This document shows positions 1 to 8,381 of a stretch of 64,000 nt of DNA, one piece after another (position 1 is the stretch's first letter; every line of letters starts with the position of its first letter). The stretch comes from Paraflavisolibacter caeni (GTDB lineage: Bacteria > Bacteroidota > Bacteroidia > Chitinophagales > Chitinophagaceae). The notes beneath the pieces were generated by a model. That model had not been told where the DNA came from, ran no database searches, and was given only the letters and a program-made list of their open reading frames with translations. The translations under genes and the position numbers were made by a program. The stretch is from NCBI RefSeq assembly GCF_025628885.1, contig NZ_JAOTIF010000009.1, positions 62,001-126,000 on the forward strand, read 5' to 3'.

Positions 1-347
1 AGCATTGAAGCTTATTAACAATAATATCAAAGTGAGTATTCGCATAACGGCACGATTATAAGTAAATAACGTCAAAAACATTGAATTTATGTTTTCAAAA
101 TTATTTTAAAGTGTTGTTTATTTAGCCAGTGTCCTTCCTTGTTACAATTTTACCAAATGAGATCGAAATAAAGGAATGTTGAGGAATTATTTTATATAGA
201 CAGAAAAGGAATGTTTTTATTTAATCAAATTACAGGATATTGAGGATTGAAAGGGTGGAAAAGGTGGAAAGATGACTGGAGAAAGGTGTCAATTCTTAAA
301 AAATAAGTAAAAGGAAGCCCAGGCCATAACAGATATTTTTGTAAGGA
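1..347. other. Left-edge non-coding stretch
   Basis: AT-rich leader upstream of the FUSC gene. I see no convincing reading frame, tRNA or terminator on either strand. Purine-rich, G/A-alternating sequence (about 235-285) resembles other low-complexity spacers in this window, but its period is not clean. The start codon at 348 is preceded by an AAGGA that could serve as a ribosome-binding site. Confidence 0.6.
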
Positions 348-2489
348 ATGAAAAAACAATCAAAGGAAGTCAGGTTATTTTTTTTCAGCCAGCAGTTTGA
401 AGACGGCATCAGAATTACTCTTGCTGTTTTACTGCCGGCTTTGATAGGATCTTTTCTTAACGAATTTGGATTAGGGCTCACATTTTCGTTAGGGGCACTG
501 TGTACTAGTCTTGTGGATGCCCCTGGCCCTATCATTCACCGCAAGAACAGTATGTTTTTCTGCCTGATGGCAGTTTTCCTTGTTACTATTGCGACAGGCT
601 TTGCCCGCCAGAGCAATTTCATCATGGGAATTGAGGTGTTTTTGTTCAGCTTCTTTTTTTCCATGTTTAATGTTTATGGTCAAAGAGCAGCCCTTGTTGG
701 CAGTGCGGCCCTGCTTTCGATGGCGCTGACCATGGATAAACCGGTTGACCCGTGGCAAGTGGTACCACAAAGCTTTATTATTTTTTGCGGTGGTATTTGG
801 TATATGACCATCAGCCTGCTTTCTTACAGAGTGCGTCCATACAGGGCTGCCCAGAGAGCATTGGGTGAATGTATCAGGGAACTAGGCATTTTTTTGAGTA
901 TCAAAGCAAAATTTTATGATGCGGATACTGACCTGGACGAAAACTACAGGCAACTTGTTGCGCAACAAATCGTGGTGAACGAAAAACAGGATGCAGTACG
1001 GGAGCTCATGTTTAAAACAAGGCAAATTGTAAAGGATACAACTCCTGAAGGCAGGAGGCTTGTGCTTGCTTTTACAGATACCGTTGACTTGTTTGAAGAT
1101 ATGACAGCCGCTTACTATGACTACAGCATGCTTCGGGCTCGCTATGGACAAAGCAGCATTTTAAAAGATATTCATGCGCTTGCTATGGAGTTGGCAAATG
1201 AACTGGACAATATAGGCGCAGCCATCTTTTCCAATGATTCTTACCGCATCAAATTGAAAGCAGATGAAACACTTTTGCAACTAAAGAAAAAGATTGATGA
1301 GCAAGCTGCAAATGAGTTAGATAAAAGTAACCTGATCTTAAAAAAGATGCTGGTGAACATTCGTAAGATGATGCAGCGGATAAATGATATTGCCATCTAT
1401 TTTGAAAGTTCTGAGAAAAAATTCAACAAAGAAACCAAAACGGATTATGCCCAATTTGTAGGGCATCAAAGCCTGGATGCTAAAATTTTCCTGAATAACC
1501 TCAATTTTGAATCAGCCGTATTTAAACACTCCTTCCGTGTGGGAGTAGCCTGTATTATAGGCTTTGTGATTGCCAAGTCGTTTGCTTATAGCCAACACAG
1601 CTATTGGATACTGATGACAATTGCCTTCATGTTGAAGCCGGCATTTAGTCTGACCAAACAGCGGAACTATGAGCGTATCATCGGGACGCTCATAGGCGGA
1701 GTTATTGGTGCAACAATTTTGCACTTCATTGATAATAAGGATATACTGTTTGCCCTAATGGTCTTGCTTATGATCGCTACTTACAGTTTTCAACGAGTAA
1801 AATACTTTGTGTCGGTTATTTGCATGACTCCATTTATTCTAATTCTTTTTGCTTTTTTAGGAGTTGGGTTTGTAGAATTGATCAAGGAAAGAGTATTTGA
1901 TACGGTGATTGGCTGTGTTATTGCTTTTCTTAGCGGATATCTACTGTTTCCTATCTGGGAATCGGCCCAACTTCATACCTACTTAAAAAACATGCTGCAG
2001 GCCAATTACAAATACCTGTACAAAGTGGCTGAAGGTTTAGCAGGTAAGGTGGTGAACGTAACAGATTACAAGCTTGCACGTAAAGAAGTATATGTAAATT
2101 CCGCGAATTTGTCTGCGGCATTCCAGCGCATGCTTTCAGAACCTAAGAGTACACAAAAGAATAAGACAGAAATACACCAGTTCGTGGTATTGAATCACAT
2201 CCTGTTTTCTAATATTGCGACGCTTGCATCTACAGTGCTCCATCAAAAAGGGAAAGTGTACCCAGAAGATGTGATACGTTCTGTTCGTAAGGTACTTGGA
2301 ATTTTATGCGACACTTTAAATAAGCTGGAACACAACTTTACTTCCGGAGCGGAACAAATACTGATTGAATATAAACATGAAGGACAGTTGGTGCAAAGTG
2401 CTGATGATGTGTTGTTGAAAGAACAACTGGATTTTGTGTACAGGTTGAGTAAGGATATTGGGAAAGTGACGGAGGCGATAGTGAACTAA
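348..2489 (+). CDS. FUSC-family inner-membrane protein (YccS/YhfK-like)
   Basis: A 713-residue membrane protein with two hydrophobic blocks (about residues 20-165 and 395-540), each followed by a hydrophilic helical stretch. This duplicated arrangement is that of the FUSC/YccS family, relatives of fusaric-acid and aromatic-acid efflux proteins. The second block has the family's glycine-rich, conserved membrane core (residues about 430-470, beginning near TIAFMLKPAF). Family members are thought to export aromatic acids or act in the envelope; the substrate here is unknown. The ATG at 348 has an AAGGA just upstream. The stop codon lies inside a perfect hairpin shared with the convergent aroQ gene. 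Family assignment is firm, function is inference. Confidence 0.85.
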   Translation: MKKQSKEVRLFFFSQQFEDGIRITLAVLLPALIGSFLNEFGLGLTFSLGALCTSLVDAPGPIIHRKNSMFFCLMAVFLVTIATGFARQSNFIMGIEVFLFSFFFSMFNVYGQRAALVGSAALLSMALTMDKPVDPWQVVPQSFIIFCGGIWYMTISLLSYRVRPYRAAQRALGECIRELGIFLSIKAKFYDADTDLDENYRQLVAQQIVVNEKQDAVRELMFKTRQIVKDTTPEGRRLVLAFTDTVDLFEDMTAAYYDYSMLRARYGQSSILKDIHALAMELANELDNIGAAIFSNDSYRIKLKADETLLQLKKKIDEQAANELDKSNLILKKMLVNIRKMMQRINDIAIYFESSEKKFNKETKTDYAQFVGHQSLDAKIFLNNLNFESAVFKHSFRVGVACIIGFVIAKSFAYSQHSYWILMTIAFMLKPAFSLTKQRNYERIIGTLIGGVIGATILHFIDNKDILFALMVLLMIATYSFQRVKYFVSVICMTPFILILFAFLGVGFVELIKERVFDTVIGCVIAFLSGYLLFPIWESAQLHTYLKNMLQANYKYLYKVAEGLAGKVVNVTDYKLARKEVYVNSANLSAAFQRMLSEPKSTQKNKTEIHQFVVLNHILFSNIATLASTVLHQKGKVYPEDVIRSVRKVLGILCDTLNKLEHNFTSGAEQILIEYKHEGQLVQSADDVLLKEQLDFVYRLSKDIGKVTEAIVN

Positions 2490-2531
2490 TCTAAATCCAG
2501 ATTCCAAGTAGTGGAATCTGGATTTAGATTA
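2487..2531. terminator. Perfect 20-bp hairpin between convergent genes
   Basis: Arms 2487-2506 and 2512-2531 are exact reverse complements around a 5-nt loop. The left arm begins with the TAA stop of the FUSC gene and the right arm ends just before the stop of aroQ, so it can end transcription from both sides. It lacks a long U-tract, so it may instead protect both mRNA ends from exonucleases. Confidence 0.75.
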
Positions 2532-2532
2532 A

Positions 2533-2952
2533 TTATTTGCTTAACAGATAGTGAACGGCGAGTTCGTATCCTTTAAGTCCGAGGCCGATGATGCTTCCTG
2601 CGGCTTTTGCTGATACGTGGGAAAGCTTGCGAAATTCTTCTCTTGCATGGACGTTGGAAATGTGTACTTCTACAACGGGCGTTTTGATGGCAGCAATAGC
2701 ATCGCCAATGGCAACTGATGTATGCGTATAACCTCCGGGGTTCATAATGATACCATCATAGTCGAAACCTACGCGCTGTAATTCATTAATGAGTTCTCCT
2801 TCTACATTGCTTTGATAATAGTGAAAGGAGATATCAGGGAATTTTGCCTGCAGCGATTTGAAAAAGTCTTCAAACGACTGGCTGCCATAAATGCCAGGTT
2901 CTCTTTTACCTAATAAATTCAGGTTAGGGCCATTGATGATTGCAATTTTCAT
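2533..2952 (-). CDS. aroQ: Type II 3-dehydroquinate dehydratase
   Basis: 139 residues, the normal size of the small dodecameric type II enzyme that converts 3-dehydroquinate to 3-dehydroshikimate in the shikimate pathway. The N-terminal INGPNLNLLGKREPGIYG carries the lid/active-site residues (Asn, Arg, Tyr). MNPGGYTHTSVAI and VEVHISNVHAREEFR hold the substrate-binding Asn/His and the catalytic His-Arg pair. The terminal TAA abuts a hairpin shared with the convergent FUSC gene. It shares strand with carA but the carA terminator lies between them, so it is probably transcribed on its own. No other shikimate genes are in the window. Confidence 0.97.
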   Translation of the reverse strand: MKIAIINGPNLNLLGKREPGIYGSQSFEDFFKSLQAKFPDISFHYYQSNVEGELINELQRVGFDYDGIIMNPGGYTHTSVAIGDAIAAIKTPVVEVHISNVHAREEFRKLSHVSAKAAGSIIGLGLKGYELAVHYLLSK

Positions 2953-3006
2953 GGCGCGAAGGTAACCACAGATAGCGGGATTTAAGATGGAGGAGAAAGT
3001 GAAATG

Positions 3007-3034
3007 AAAAAGTCCCGCGGGGCGGGACTTTTTG
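3007..3034 (-). terminator. Rho-independent terminator of carA
   Basis: A GC-rich stem of AGTCCCG and CGGGACT flanked by A- and T-tracts sits immediately after the carA stop codon (3035-3037). Read on the minus strand it ends in a run of T. The flanking A/T runs make it usable from both strands. Confidence 0.85.
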
Positions 3035-4132
3035 TTATTTATGATTTTTAACTAGGTTGATGAAGTCGTCAAAGAGGTAACGGCTGTCATTGGGACCTGG
3101 GGTGCTTTCTGGGTGGTATTGAACAGAGAAAGCTGGTTTACCTTTAACACGGATACCTTCAATTGACTGGTCGTTCAGATTGACGTGTGTGATTTCAATG
3201 TGATCAGCCTTTTTAACTGCTTCAGGGTCTACACCAAAACCATGGTTTTGTGTAGTGATCTCACAACGGCCTGTTATCAGGTTTTTAACCGGGTGATTTA
3301 CACCTCTATGACCATGGTGCATTTTGAAAGTTGGAATATCATTGGCAAGGGCCAGCAACTGGTGTCCAAGGCAGATGCCGAATGTTGGCTTTTCTTCTTT
3401 CAAGATGCCCTTGATTGTATCTACAGCATAATCCATTGAAGCAGGATCGCCTGGACCATTTGAAATGAAGTAACCAGCTGGATTGAATTTCTTCACTTCT
3501 TCCAAACAGGTTTTTGCAGGAAATACCTTTACATAAGCACCTCTGCTCACCATGCAGTTCAGGATATTACGTTTGATACCATAATCCATTACTGCTATAC
3601 GAACAGGAGAAGAAGGATCGCCTAACTCATAAGGAACATTAGTGCTAACAAAAGATGCTAATTCCAGACCTGACATATCAGGTACTTCAGACAACTTCTT
3701 CTTAAGCACCTCTGCATCCAGAATTTCTGAAGAAATGATACAGTTCATTGCTCCTTTGCTGCGGATATGTGTTACCAATGCGCGTGTATCAACACCTTCA
3801 ATAGCAACAATGTTTTGACTTTTGAGGTATTCATCCAAGGAACCTTGAGCTTTTTTACGAGAGTAAAGTTCTTCAAGGTTTCTGCCGATCAGGCCTTTAA
3901 TTTTAATGCCATCAGACTCTACATCTTCAATGCTTATTCCGTAGTTGCCAATGTGAACATTGTTCATGATCAACACTTGACCGAAATAAGAAGGATCGGT
4001 AAAAACTTCCTGGTAGCCAGTCATGCCGGTATTGAAACAAATTTCACCGCCGGTTGTGCCTATAGCGCCGAAGGCTTTACCGTAGCAAGTGGTACCATCT
4101 TCTAAAACTAATACTGCAGGTTTATTCTCCAT
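3035..4132 (-). CDS. carA: Carbamoyl-phosphate synthase small (glutaminase) subunit
   Basis: 365 residues, usual length for CarA, which hydrolyses glutamine and channels ammonia to CarB for carbamoyl phosphate (arginine and pyrimidine synthesis). The N-terminal CPSase small domain (1-150) has LEDGTTCYGKAFG and FNTGMTGYQE. The C-terminal class I amidotransferase domain has the nucleophile Cys254 in FGICLGHQ and the His340/Glu342 pair in QYHPES. It lies downstream of rplQ, a recurrent Bacteroidota arrangement, but a strong rplQ terminator separates the two. carB is not in the window. Confidence 0.97.
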   Translation of the reverse strand: MENKPAVLVLEDGTTCYGKAFGAIGTTGGEICFNTGMTGYQEVFTDPSYFGQVLIMNNVHIGNYGISIEDVESDGIKIKGLIGRNLEELYSRKKAQGSLDEYLKSQNIVAIEGVDTRALVTHIRSKGAMNCIISSEILDAEVLKKKLSEVPDMSGLELASFVSTNVPYELGDPSSPVRIAVMDYGIKRNILNCMVSRGAYVKVFPAKTCLEEVKKFNPAGYFISNGPGDPASMDYAVDTIKGILKEEKPTFGICLGHQLLALANDIPTFKMHHGHRGVNHPVKNLITGRCEITTQNHGFGVDPEAVKKADHIEITHVNLNDQSIEGIRVKGKPAFSVQYHPESTPGPNDSRYLFDDFINLVKNHK

Positions 4133-4237
4133 TTTTATTTTGATTACGCAAAGAAACGAATTCAGAACGTTTTACTGTGTTTAAATTTTGAATTTTAGCT
4201 AAACAGTTTGTTAGGAAAAGTAGTGGGTGGGCATAAA

Positions 4238-4265
4238 AAAGGCAAGATTAAAAAATCTTGCCTTT
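4238..4265 (-). terminator. Terminator of the infA-rplQ ribosomal operon
   Basis: Arms 4238-4249 and 4254-4265 (AAAGGCAAGATT and its complement) form a 12-bp stem with a 4-nt loop, 21 nt past the rplQ stop. On the minus strand it is followed by six T. It separates the ribosomal operon from carA. Confidence 0.88.
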
Positions 4266-4286
4266 GGTCTTATTAAACATTTTTCA

Positions 4287-4814
4287 TTAACCTTCCTGAG
4301 TTGGTTCAGTAGATGAAGCTTCAGTCGTAGGTTGATCTGCTGCAGCTTGTGCTTCAGGAGCAGCTTCAGCACCTTCAGCCTTTTTGCGGCTACCACCACG
4401 ACGAGTTCTCTTTGCTGGTTCTTTAGCTTCAGCAGCTTTACCTTTTCCGTAGATTTCGTTGAAATCTACAAGTTCGATCATAGCTAATTCAGCGTTATCA
4501 CCAGGACGGATGCCTAATTTGATGATGCGGGTATAACCACCAGGACGGCCACCAACTTTAGGACCGATTACGTTGAACAATTCAGTTACAGCGTATTTGT
4601 CTTGCAGGTAGCTGAACACGATACGACGTTGGTGAGTTTCGTTCACTTTACTTTTTGTAACCAAAGGTTCTGCGTAAGTACGCAAAGCTTTTGCTTTAGC
4701 CAAAGTAGTTACAATGCGTTTGTGCATAAATAACTGAGAAGCAAGGTTGCTCAGCAACGCATCTCTGTGCGACTTTGTACGACCGAGGTTGTTAATTTTG
4801 TCTCCGTGACGCAT
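4287..4814 (-). CDS. rplQ: 50S ribosomal protein L17
   Basis: 175 residues. The first ~120 are canonical L17 ([20 protein letters not shown], then the conserved R-x-A-E-P-L-V-T segment and [11 protein letters not shown]). A ~50-residue Lys/Arg then Ala/Glu/Pro-rich tail follows, a low-complexity extension often seen in Bacteroidota L17. It is the last gene of the alpha-type operon, 102 nt after rpoA, and is followed by a clear terminator. Confidence 0.98.
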   Translation of the reverse strand: MRHGDKINNLGRTKSHRDALLSNLASQLFMHKRIVTTLAKAKALRTYAEPLVTKSKVNETHQRRIVFSYLQDKYAVTELFNVIGPKVGGRPGGYTRIIKLGIRPGDNAELAMIELVDFNEIYGKGKAAEAKEPAKRTRRGGSRKKAEGAEAAPEAQAAADQPTTEASSTEPTQEG

Positions 4815-4916
4815 GACATTTGTGTTTTATTCAGCTGCACCGTGTCAGGATTTGCAGCCTACGTTATAAATAATGTGCTCATTGGCTAAAACACCAATGA
4901 GCACATTGTGATTGAT

Positions 4917-5918
4917 TTAGAAATCTTCTTTGTCTACTCCGAGTTTGCTCAGGTCCATACCGAAGTGCAGACCTCTTTCATTCAACACTTGTTCGATCTC
5001 TGAAAGAGATTTTTGACCGAAGTTGCGGAACTTCATCAAGTCTTCCTGCTCGTATTGCACCAGTTCGCTCAAGCTATTGATCTTAGCGGCTTTCAAGCAG
5101 TTGAAAGCACGAACGCTCAGGTCTAAGTCTTCCAGAGGCGTTTTCAATACTTTGCGCAGTTGCAATGTTTGCTCGTCGACGATATCTTCTTTCTTTTCTT
5201 CTTTGCTGTCGAAAGTGATGTTTTCATCCGTAATGATCATCAGGTGTTGGATCAAAATACGGCTGGCTTGTTTTACAGCTTCTTCCGGATGAATTGTACC
5301 ATCTGTGGTTACATCCATTACCAGCTTTTCAAAGTCGGTACGTTGTTCCACACGGGTATTTTCGATGCTGTATTTTACATTCTTTATCGGTGTATAAATA
5401 GCATCGATAGGAATATAACCTACAGGAGCATCTTTAGGTTTGTTCTCTTCAGCAGGAACATAACCACGACCTTTACCAATGGTCAATTCGATATCCAGTT
5501 TAACAGAATTGTCCAGAGTGCAGATCAACAGCTCAGGATTCATGATCTGGAAAGAGTGAGTACCATCAGCAAGCATACCGGCAGTAAACTCAGTTTTGTT
5601 TTTGATGCTCAGCATGATGCGTTCATTCTGAACATCGTGGTCTACTACCTTCTTGATACGAACCTGTTTCAGGTTCAGGAGAATTTCAACCACATCTTCA
5701 GAAACACCATGGATTGTAGCAAATTCATGCTCCACGCCTTCAATTTTCACACCTACAATAGCATAGCCTTCCAAAGAGCTAAGCAGAACACGGCGCAGGG
5801 CGTTACCTACGGTAACACCATAACCTGGTTCCAAGGGACGGAATTCAAACTGAGCTTCAAAGTCAGTTACTTTTTGAAGAACGATCTTATCAGGTTTCTG
5901 AAAATTTAAAATAGCCAT
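4917..5918 (-). CDS. rpoA: RNA polymerase alpha subunit
   Basis: 333 residues. The N-terminal dimerisation/assembly domain (about 1-235) includes the GYGVTVGNALRRVLLSSLEG motif. A Glu/Lys-rich linker of about 20 residues follows, then the C-terminal domain (about 255-325) with the two helix-hairpin-helix elements (LSVRAFNCLKAA and FRNFGQKSLSEIE) that bind UP-element DNA and activators. It sits between rpsD and rplQ, the classical alpha-operon order. A TTTACGA heptamer array lies in its 82-nt leader. Confidence 0.98.
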   Translation of the reverse strand: MAILNFQKPDKIVLQKVTDFEAQFEFRPLEPGYGVTVGNALRRVLLSSLEGYAIVGVKIEGVEHEFATIHGVSEDVVEILLNLKQVRIKKVVDHDVQNERIMLSIKNKTEFTAGMLADGTHSFQIMNPELLICTLDNSVKLDIELTIGKGRGYVPAEENKPKDAPVGYIPIDAIYTPIKNVKYSIENTRVEQRTDFEKLVMDVTTDGTIHPEEAVKQASRILIQHLMIITDENITFDSKEEKKEDIVDEQTLQLRKVLKTPLEDLDLSVRAFNCLKAAKINSLSELVQYEQEDLMKFRNFGQKSLSEIEQVLNERGLHFGMDLSKLGVDKEDF

Positions 5919-5930
5919 ATCGGTTTACGA

Positions 5931-5955
5931 TTTACTTTTTTACGATTTACGATTT
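5931..5955. repeat. TTTACGA heptamer array upstream of rpoA
   Basis: The rpsD-rpoA spacer holds several TTTACGA/TTTACTT units in a 7-nt phase, split in two by an extra T-run. Related units recur upstream of rpsK (6713-6744) and rpsM (7789-7811). Confidence 0.7.
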
Positions 5956-6000
5956 GGCCTAAGATATTAAAAGAGGAACTCGATTAAGCTCTTAGTACCA

Positions 6001-6606
6001 TTATTTAGAGTACAACTCGACGATTAGTTGTTCCTTGATATTCTCAGGAACACTTTCCCTTTCTGGGTAGGTAATGAAAGTACCTTGCATTACAGTTTCA
6101 TTCCAGTCAACCCAGTTGAACTTTTGGTTCTTACCGCGGATCTGACTAGTAACAGCAGTGTTGTCTTTGCTCTTGTCTTTTAGAGAAATGATATCACCAG
6201 GCTGTAATTGGAAAGAAGGAATGTTTACGACTTCACCGTTTACTGTTACGTGCTTGTGGCTAACCAACTGACGAGCAGCAGGACGAGAAGGAGCGATACC
6301 CATACGGAAAACTGTGTTATCCAGGCGTGCCTCTAACAACTTGATAAGGTTTTCACCGGTTACACCTTTGCGGCGAGCGGCTTCTTCAAAAGTTTTGCGG
6401 AATTGTTTCTCCAATACCCCGTAAGTGTATTTTGCTTTTTGTTTTTCGCGCAGCTGGAGGGCGTATTCGCCTAAGCTTTTGCGCTTACGGGCAGCACCAT
6501 GCTGACCGGGAGGGTTACTGTTTTTACCCAACCATTTACCATTACCCAGGATGGGCTCACCGAAAATTCTTGAAATTTTGGTCTTAGGACCATTGTAACG
6601 TGCCAT
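6001..6606 (-). CDS. rpsD: 30S ribosomal protein S4
   Basis: 201 residues, full length. The N-terminal domain ([16 protein letters not shown]) contains none of the cysteines that bind zinc in the C+ form of S4, so it is the zinc-free form. The S4 RNA-binding domain spans about 92-155 ([20 protein letters not shown], then [16 protein letters not shown]). In many bacteria S4 is the translational repressor of its operon; whether that holds here cannot be read from sequence. It lies between rpsK (193-nt spacer) and rpoA (82-nt spacer), wide gaps for a ribosomal operon. Confidence 0.98.
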   Translation of the reverse strand: MARYNGPKTKISRIFGEPILGNGKWLGKNSNPPGQHGAARKRKSLGEYALQLREKQKAKYTYGVLEKQFRKTFEEAARRKGVTGENLIKLLEARLDNTVFRMGIAPSRPAARQLVSHKHVTVNGEVVNIPSFQLQPGDIISLKDKSKDNTAVTSQIRGKNQKFNWVDWNETVMQGTFITYPERESVPENIKEQLIVELYSK

Positions 6607-6712
6607 ATTATTATTTCATTTCCGCTTTTTAGAAACCGGTGTTTAATCAGTAAAAACGGTAAAAATCAATTAAACACCCTTTATATAAATGAAAGTATCA
6701 GGCTATAAAAAA

Positions 6713-6744
6713 GTTACGATTTACAATTTACGATGTACAATTTA
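6713..6744. repeat. TTTACGA-type heptamer array between rpsK and rpsD
   Basis: Four consecutive units (TTACGAT, TTACAAT, TTACGAT, GTACAAT) keep a 7-nt phase in the rpsK-rpsD spacer. They belong to the same family as the arrays beside rpoA and rpsM. Confidence 0.7.
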
Positions 6745-6799
6745 AGGAAACATTGCCTTTACTTGCCAACCGTAGATATAAAACCGTAACTATGCTATA

Positions 6800-7201
6800 T
6801 TAAACTCTTCTTTTCTTAGGAGGACGGCAACCATTGTGAGGCAATGGAGTTACGTCTTTGATCATTGAGATCTCGATGCCGCTGTTGGAAAGAGCACGGA
6901 TAGCGCTTTCACGACCAGCACCAGGACCTTTTACATAAACATCTACTCTTCTCAAGCCTGCATCAACCGCTACTTTAGCAGCGTCTGAAGCAGCCATTTG
7001 AGCTGCGTATGGGGTGTTCTTTTTAGAACCTTTGAAACCCATTTTACCAGCGCTAGACCAAGAAATTACTTGACCTTGCTTGTTGGTTAAACTAACGATG
7101 ATGTTGTTGAAAGAAGCTGTAACGTGAGCATCGCCATAGGCATCCACCTTTACGACTCTCTTTTTCGCAGCAGCTTTAGCGCTTACTTGTGCTTTTGCCA
7201 T
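6800..7201 (-). CDS. rpsK: 30S ribosomal protein S11
   Basis: 133 residues. An N-terminal Ala/Lys-rich lead is followed by the canonical S11 fold with [28 protein letters not shown] and the C-terminal [18 protein letters not shown]. It binds 16S rRNA at the platform beside S18 and S21. The spacer to rpsM upstream is 193 nt and contains a long hairpin. Confidence 0.98.
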   Translation of the reverse strand: MAKAQVSAKAAAKKRVVKVDAYGDAHVTASFNNIIVSLTNKQGQVISWSSAGKMGFKGSKKNTPYAAQMAASDAAKVAVDAGLRRVDVYVKGPGAGRESAIRALSNSGIEISMIKDVTPLPHNGCRPPKKRRV

Positions 7202-7325
7202 TGTTCTTAGGTAATCTTTAAATTGTTTTTGAAATGATCACCCTGTTTAAGCAGGATGATTGAACCAACCCTCCCCGCCGAAGCACCGGATCCGGCATTA
7301 GTTCAAAAGCTTCGTATAAAAAAGT

Positions 7326-7387
7326 TGCGAGCAATCAGTTTCGAGCATCGATACAAGTTGTCCGAAGCTCGAAACTAACCACTCGCA
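7326..7387. repeat. Long imperfect hairpin between rpsM and rpsK
   Basis: Arms 7326-7346 and 7367-7387 pair through two perfect blocks (TGCGAG with CTCGCA, and AGTTTCGAGC with GCTCGAAACT) separated by a symmetric 5-nt internal loop, closed by a ~20-nt apical loop. It lies just downstream of rpsM in the transcribed spacer. There is no U-tract, so it is not an ordinary terminator; an intergenic repeat or an mRNA regulatory or processing element are the alternatives. Confidence 0.65.
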
Positions 7388-7394
7388 GCTAATC

Positions 7395-7775
7395 TTATTT
7401 CTTAGGTGCTTTCTTTTTACCAGCAACTGTCTTACGTTTACCTTTCCGTGTACGGCTGTTGGTTTTAGTACGCTGACCTCTTACCGGGAGACCTTTACGG
7501 TGACGAAGACCACGGTAGCAAGCGATATCCAATAAACGCTTGATACTCATTTGAACTTCAGAACGCAGAGCACCTTCTACCTTCAATTCATCATTGATTG
7601 TAGTACGGATAGCATTCAAGTCTTCATCATTCCACTCGTGTACTTTCTTGTTTCTATCGATATTATTCTTGTCAAGAATGTAACGGGCAGTAGAAGGGCC
7701 TATACCAAAGATGTAGGTAAGACCGATTTCGCCTCTTTTATTTTTGGGTAAGTCAACGCCGGCAATACGAGCCAT
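7395..7775 (-). CDS. rpsM: 30S ribosomal protein S13
   Basis: 126 residues. It starts [20 protein letters not shown], has the helix-two-turn-helix segment [14 protein letters not shown] and ends in the basic tail after [18 protein letters not shown]. It sits in the 30S head and contacts the A- and P-site tRNAs and S19. It follows rpmJ, with a TTTACGA-type heptamer array in the 94-nt spacer. Confidence 0.98.
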   Translation of the reverse strand: MARIAGVDLPKNKRGEIGLTYIFGIGPSTARYILDKNNIDRNKKVHEWNDEDLNAIRTTINDELKVEGALRSEVQMSIKRLLDIACYRGLRHRKGLPVRGQRTKTNSRTRKGKRKTVAGKKKAPKK

Positions 7776-7788
7776 AATTTATTTGCTA

Positions 7789-7811
7789 TTTACGATTTTA
7801 GATTACGATTT
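7789..7811. repeat. TTTACGA-type heptamer array upstream of rpsM
   Basis: The spacer between rpmJ and rpsM contains TTTACGATTTTAGATTACGA, a short degenerate run of the heptamer family also seen beside rpoA and rpsK. Confidence 0.55.
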
Positions 7812-7869
7812 CTAAGCTTTAAACAGTAAGAGAACATGACAACATGCAAACTCTTTCCTTTTTCAGCTC

Positions 7870-7986
7870 TTATCCTTGTCTTTGTTTGAAGCGAGGGTTC
7901 TTTTTGTTAATAACATACAATACACCCTTGCGACGCACAATTTTGCAATCGGCACTACGCTTCTTAATTGATGCACGAACTTTCAT
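7870..7986 (-). CDS. rpmJ: 50S ribosomal protein L36
   Basis: 38 codons on the minus strand, starting [20 protein letters not shown] and ending NPRFKQRQG. Canonical zinc-binding L36 has Cys11, Cys14, Cys27 and His33. Only Cys14 is kept here (Ser11, Asn27, Phe33), so this is the zinc-independent C- form. Position between infA and rpsM is the conserved one. The S4 in the same operon is also of the zinc-free type. Confidence 0.97.
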   Translation of the reverse strand: MKVRASIKKRSADCKIVRRKGVLYVINKKNPRFKQRQG

Positions 7987-8041
7987 GACTAATTTATTAC
8001 AGTTTTCTAGTTATAAATTTTACTATTACGACTTCTCCACT

Positions 8042-8092
8042 CTACTTGTAACGGAAAATAATCCTTCCCCTACTCAAATCATAAGGGCTCAT
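8042..8092 (-). pseudogene. Second copy of the infA 3' end (16 codons plus stop)
   Basis: Read on the minus strand this encodes [16 protein letters not shown] then TAG, identical in all 16 residues to the C-terminus of the infA product just upstream. The DNA differs at 13 of 51 positions and every change is synonymous, including TAA to TAG. No stop codon interrupts the reading frame between the infA stop (8147-8149) and this fragment, which lies 105 nt downstream in the same frame. Homology starts abruptly at the Met. The best reading is the leftover end of a second, once functional infA gene; a translated micro-peptide is the alternative. Confidence 0.85.
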
Positions 8093-8146
8093 TTGATGAC
8101 GAATCAATGATTTTTTATTTGCGTCATCGAATTCGCCCAACCCTTA

Positions 8147-8365
8147 TTACTTGTACCTAAATATTATTCTACCTCTACTTAGATCGTATGGGCTCATTTC
8201 CACACCTACTTTGTCGCCTGGCAAAATACGTATGTAGTGCATCCTCATTTTGCCGGAAATAGTAGCCAGGATTTCGTGGCCATTTTCCAACTTCACCCTG
8301 AACATAGCGTTTGACAAGGCTTCTAATATTGTTCCGTCCTGTTTAATTAATGGTTGCTTCGACAT
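8147..8365 (-). CDS. infA: Translation initiation factor IF-1
   Basis: 72 residues, the standard length for this OB-fold protein, which occupies the 30S A site during initiation. Typical features are the N-terminal [17 protein letters not shown], the [23 protein letters not shown] core in two parts, and the C-terminal [10 protein letters not shown]. It is the first gene of the operon here; secY and map, usually just upstream in Bacteroidota, are absent. A -7 element (TATCTTTG) lies 17 nt upstream of the start, giving a very short leader. The last 16 codons are repeated downstream at 8042-8092. Confidence 0.97.
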   Translation of the reverse strand: MSKQPLIKQDGTILEALSNAMFRVKLENGHEILATISGKMRMHYIRILPGDKVGVEMSPYDLSRGRIIFRYK

Positions 8366-8381
8366 ACAGATTTTGGGAGCG

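Noticed and set aside
296-535. 79-codon minus-strand frame at the left edge
   Set aside because: Mostly antisense to the FUSC gene; no domain or promoter.
5160-5909. 249-codon open frame on the plus strand inside rpoA
   Set aside because: Antisense to a certain essential gene; composition (many Phe, Ile, Tyr) is the mirror of rpoA codons.
8095-8128. 7-bp inverted repeat (GATGACG/CGTCATC) between infA and its fragment
   Set aside because: 20-nt loop and no T-run; too weak for a terminator, noted only because it flanks the scar.
8042-8149. Assembly error as the cause of the infA repeat
   Set aside because: Thirteen exclusively synonymous differences cannot arise from read misassembly of one locus.
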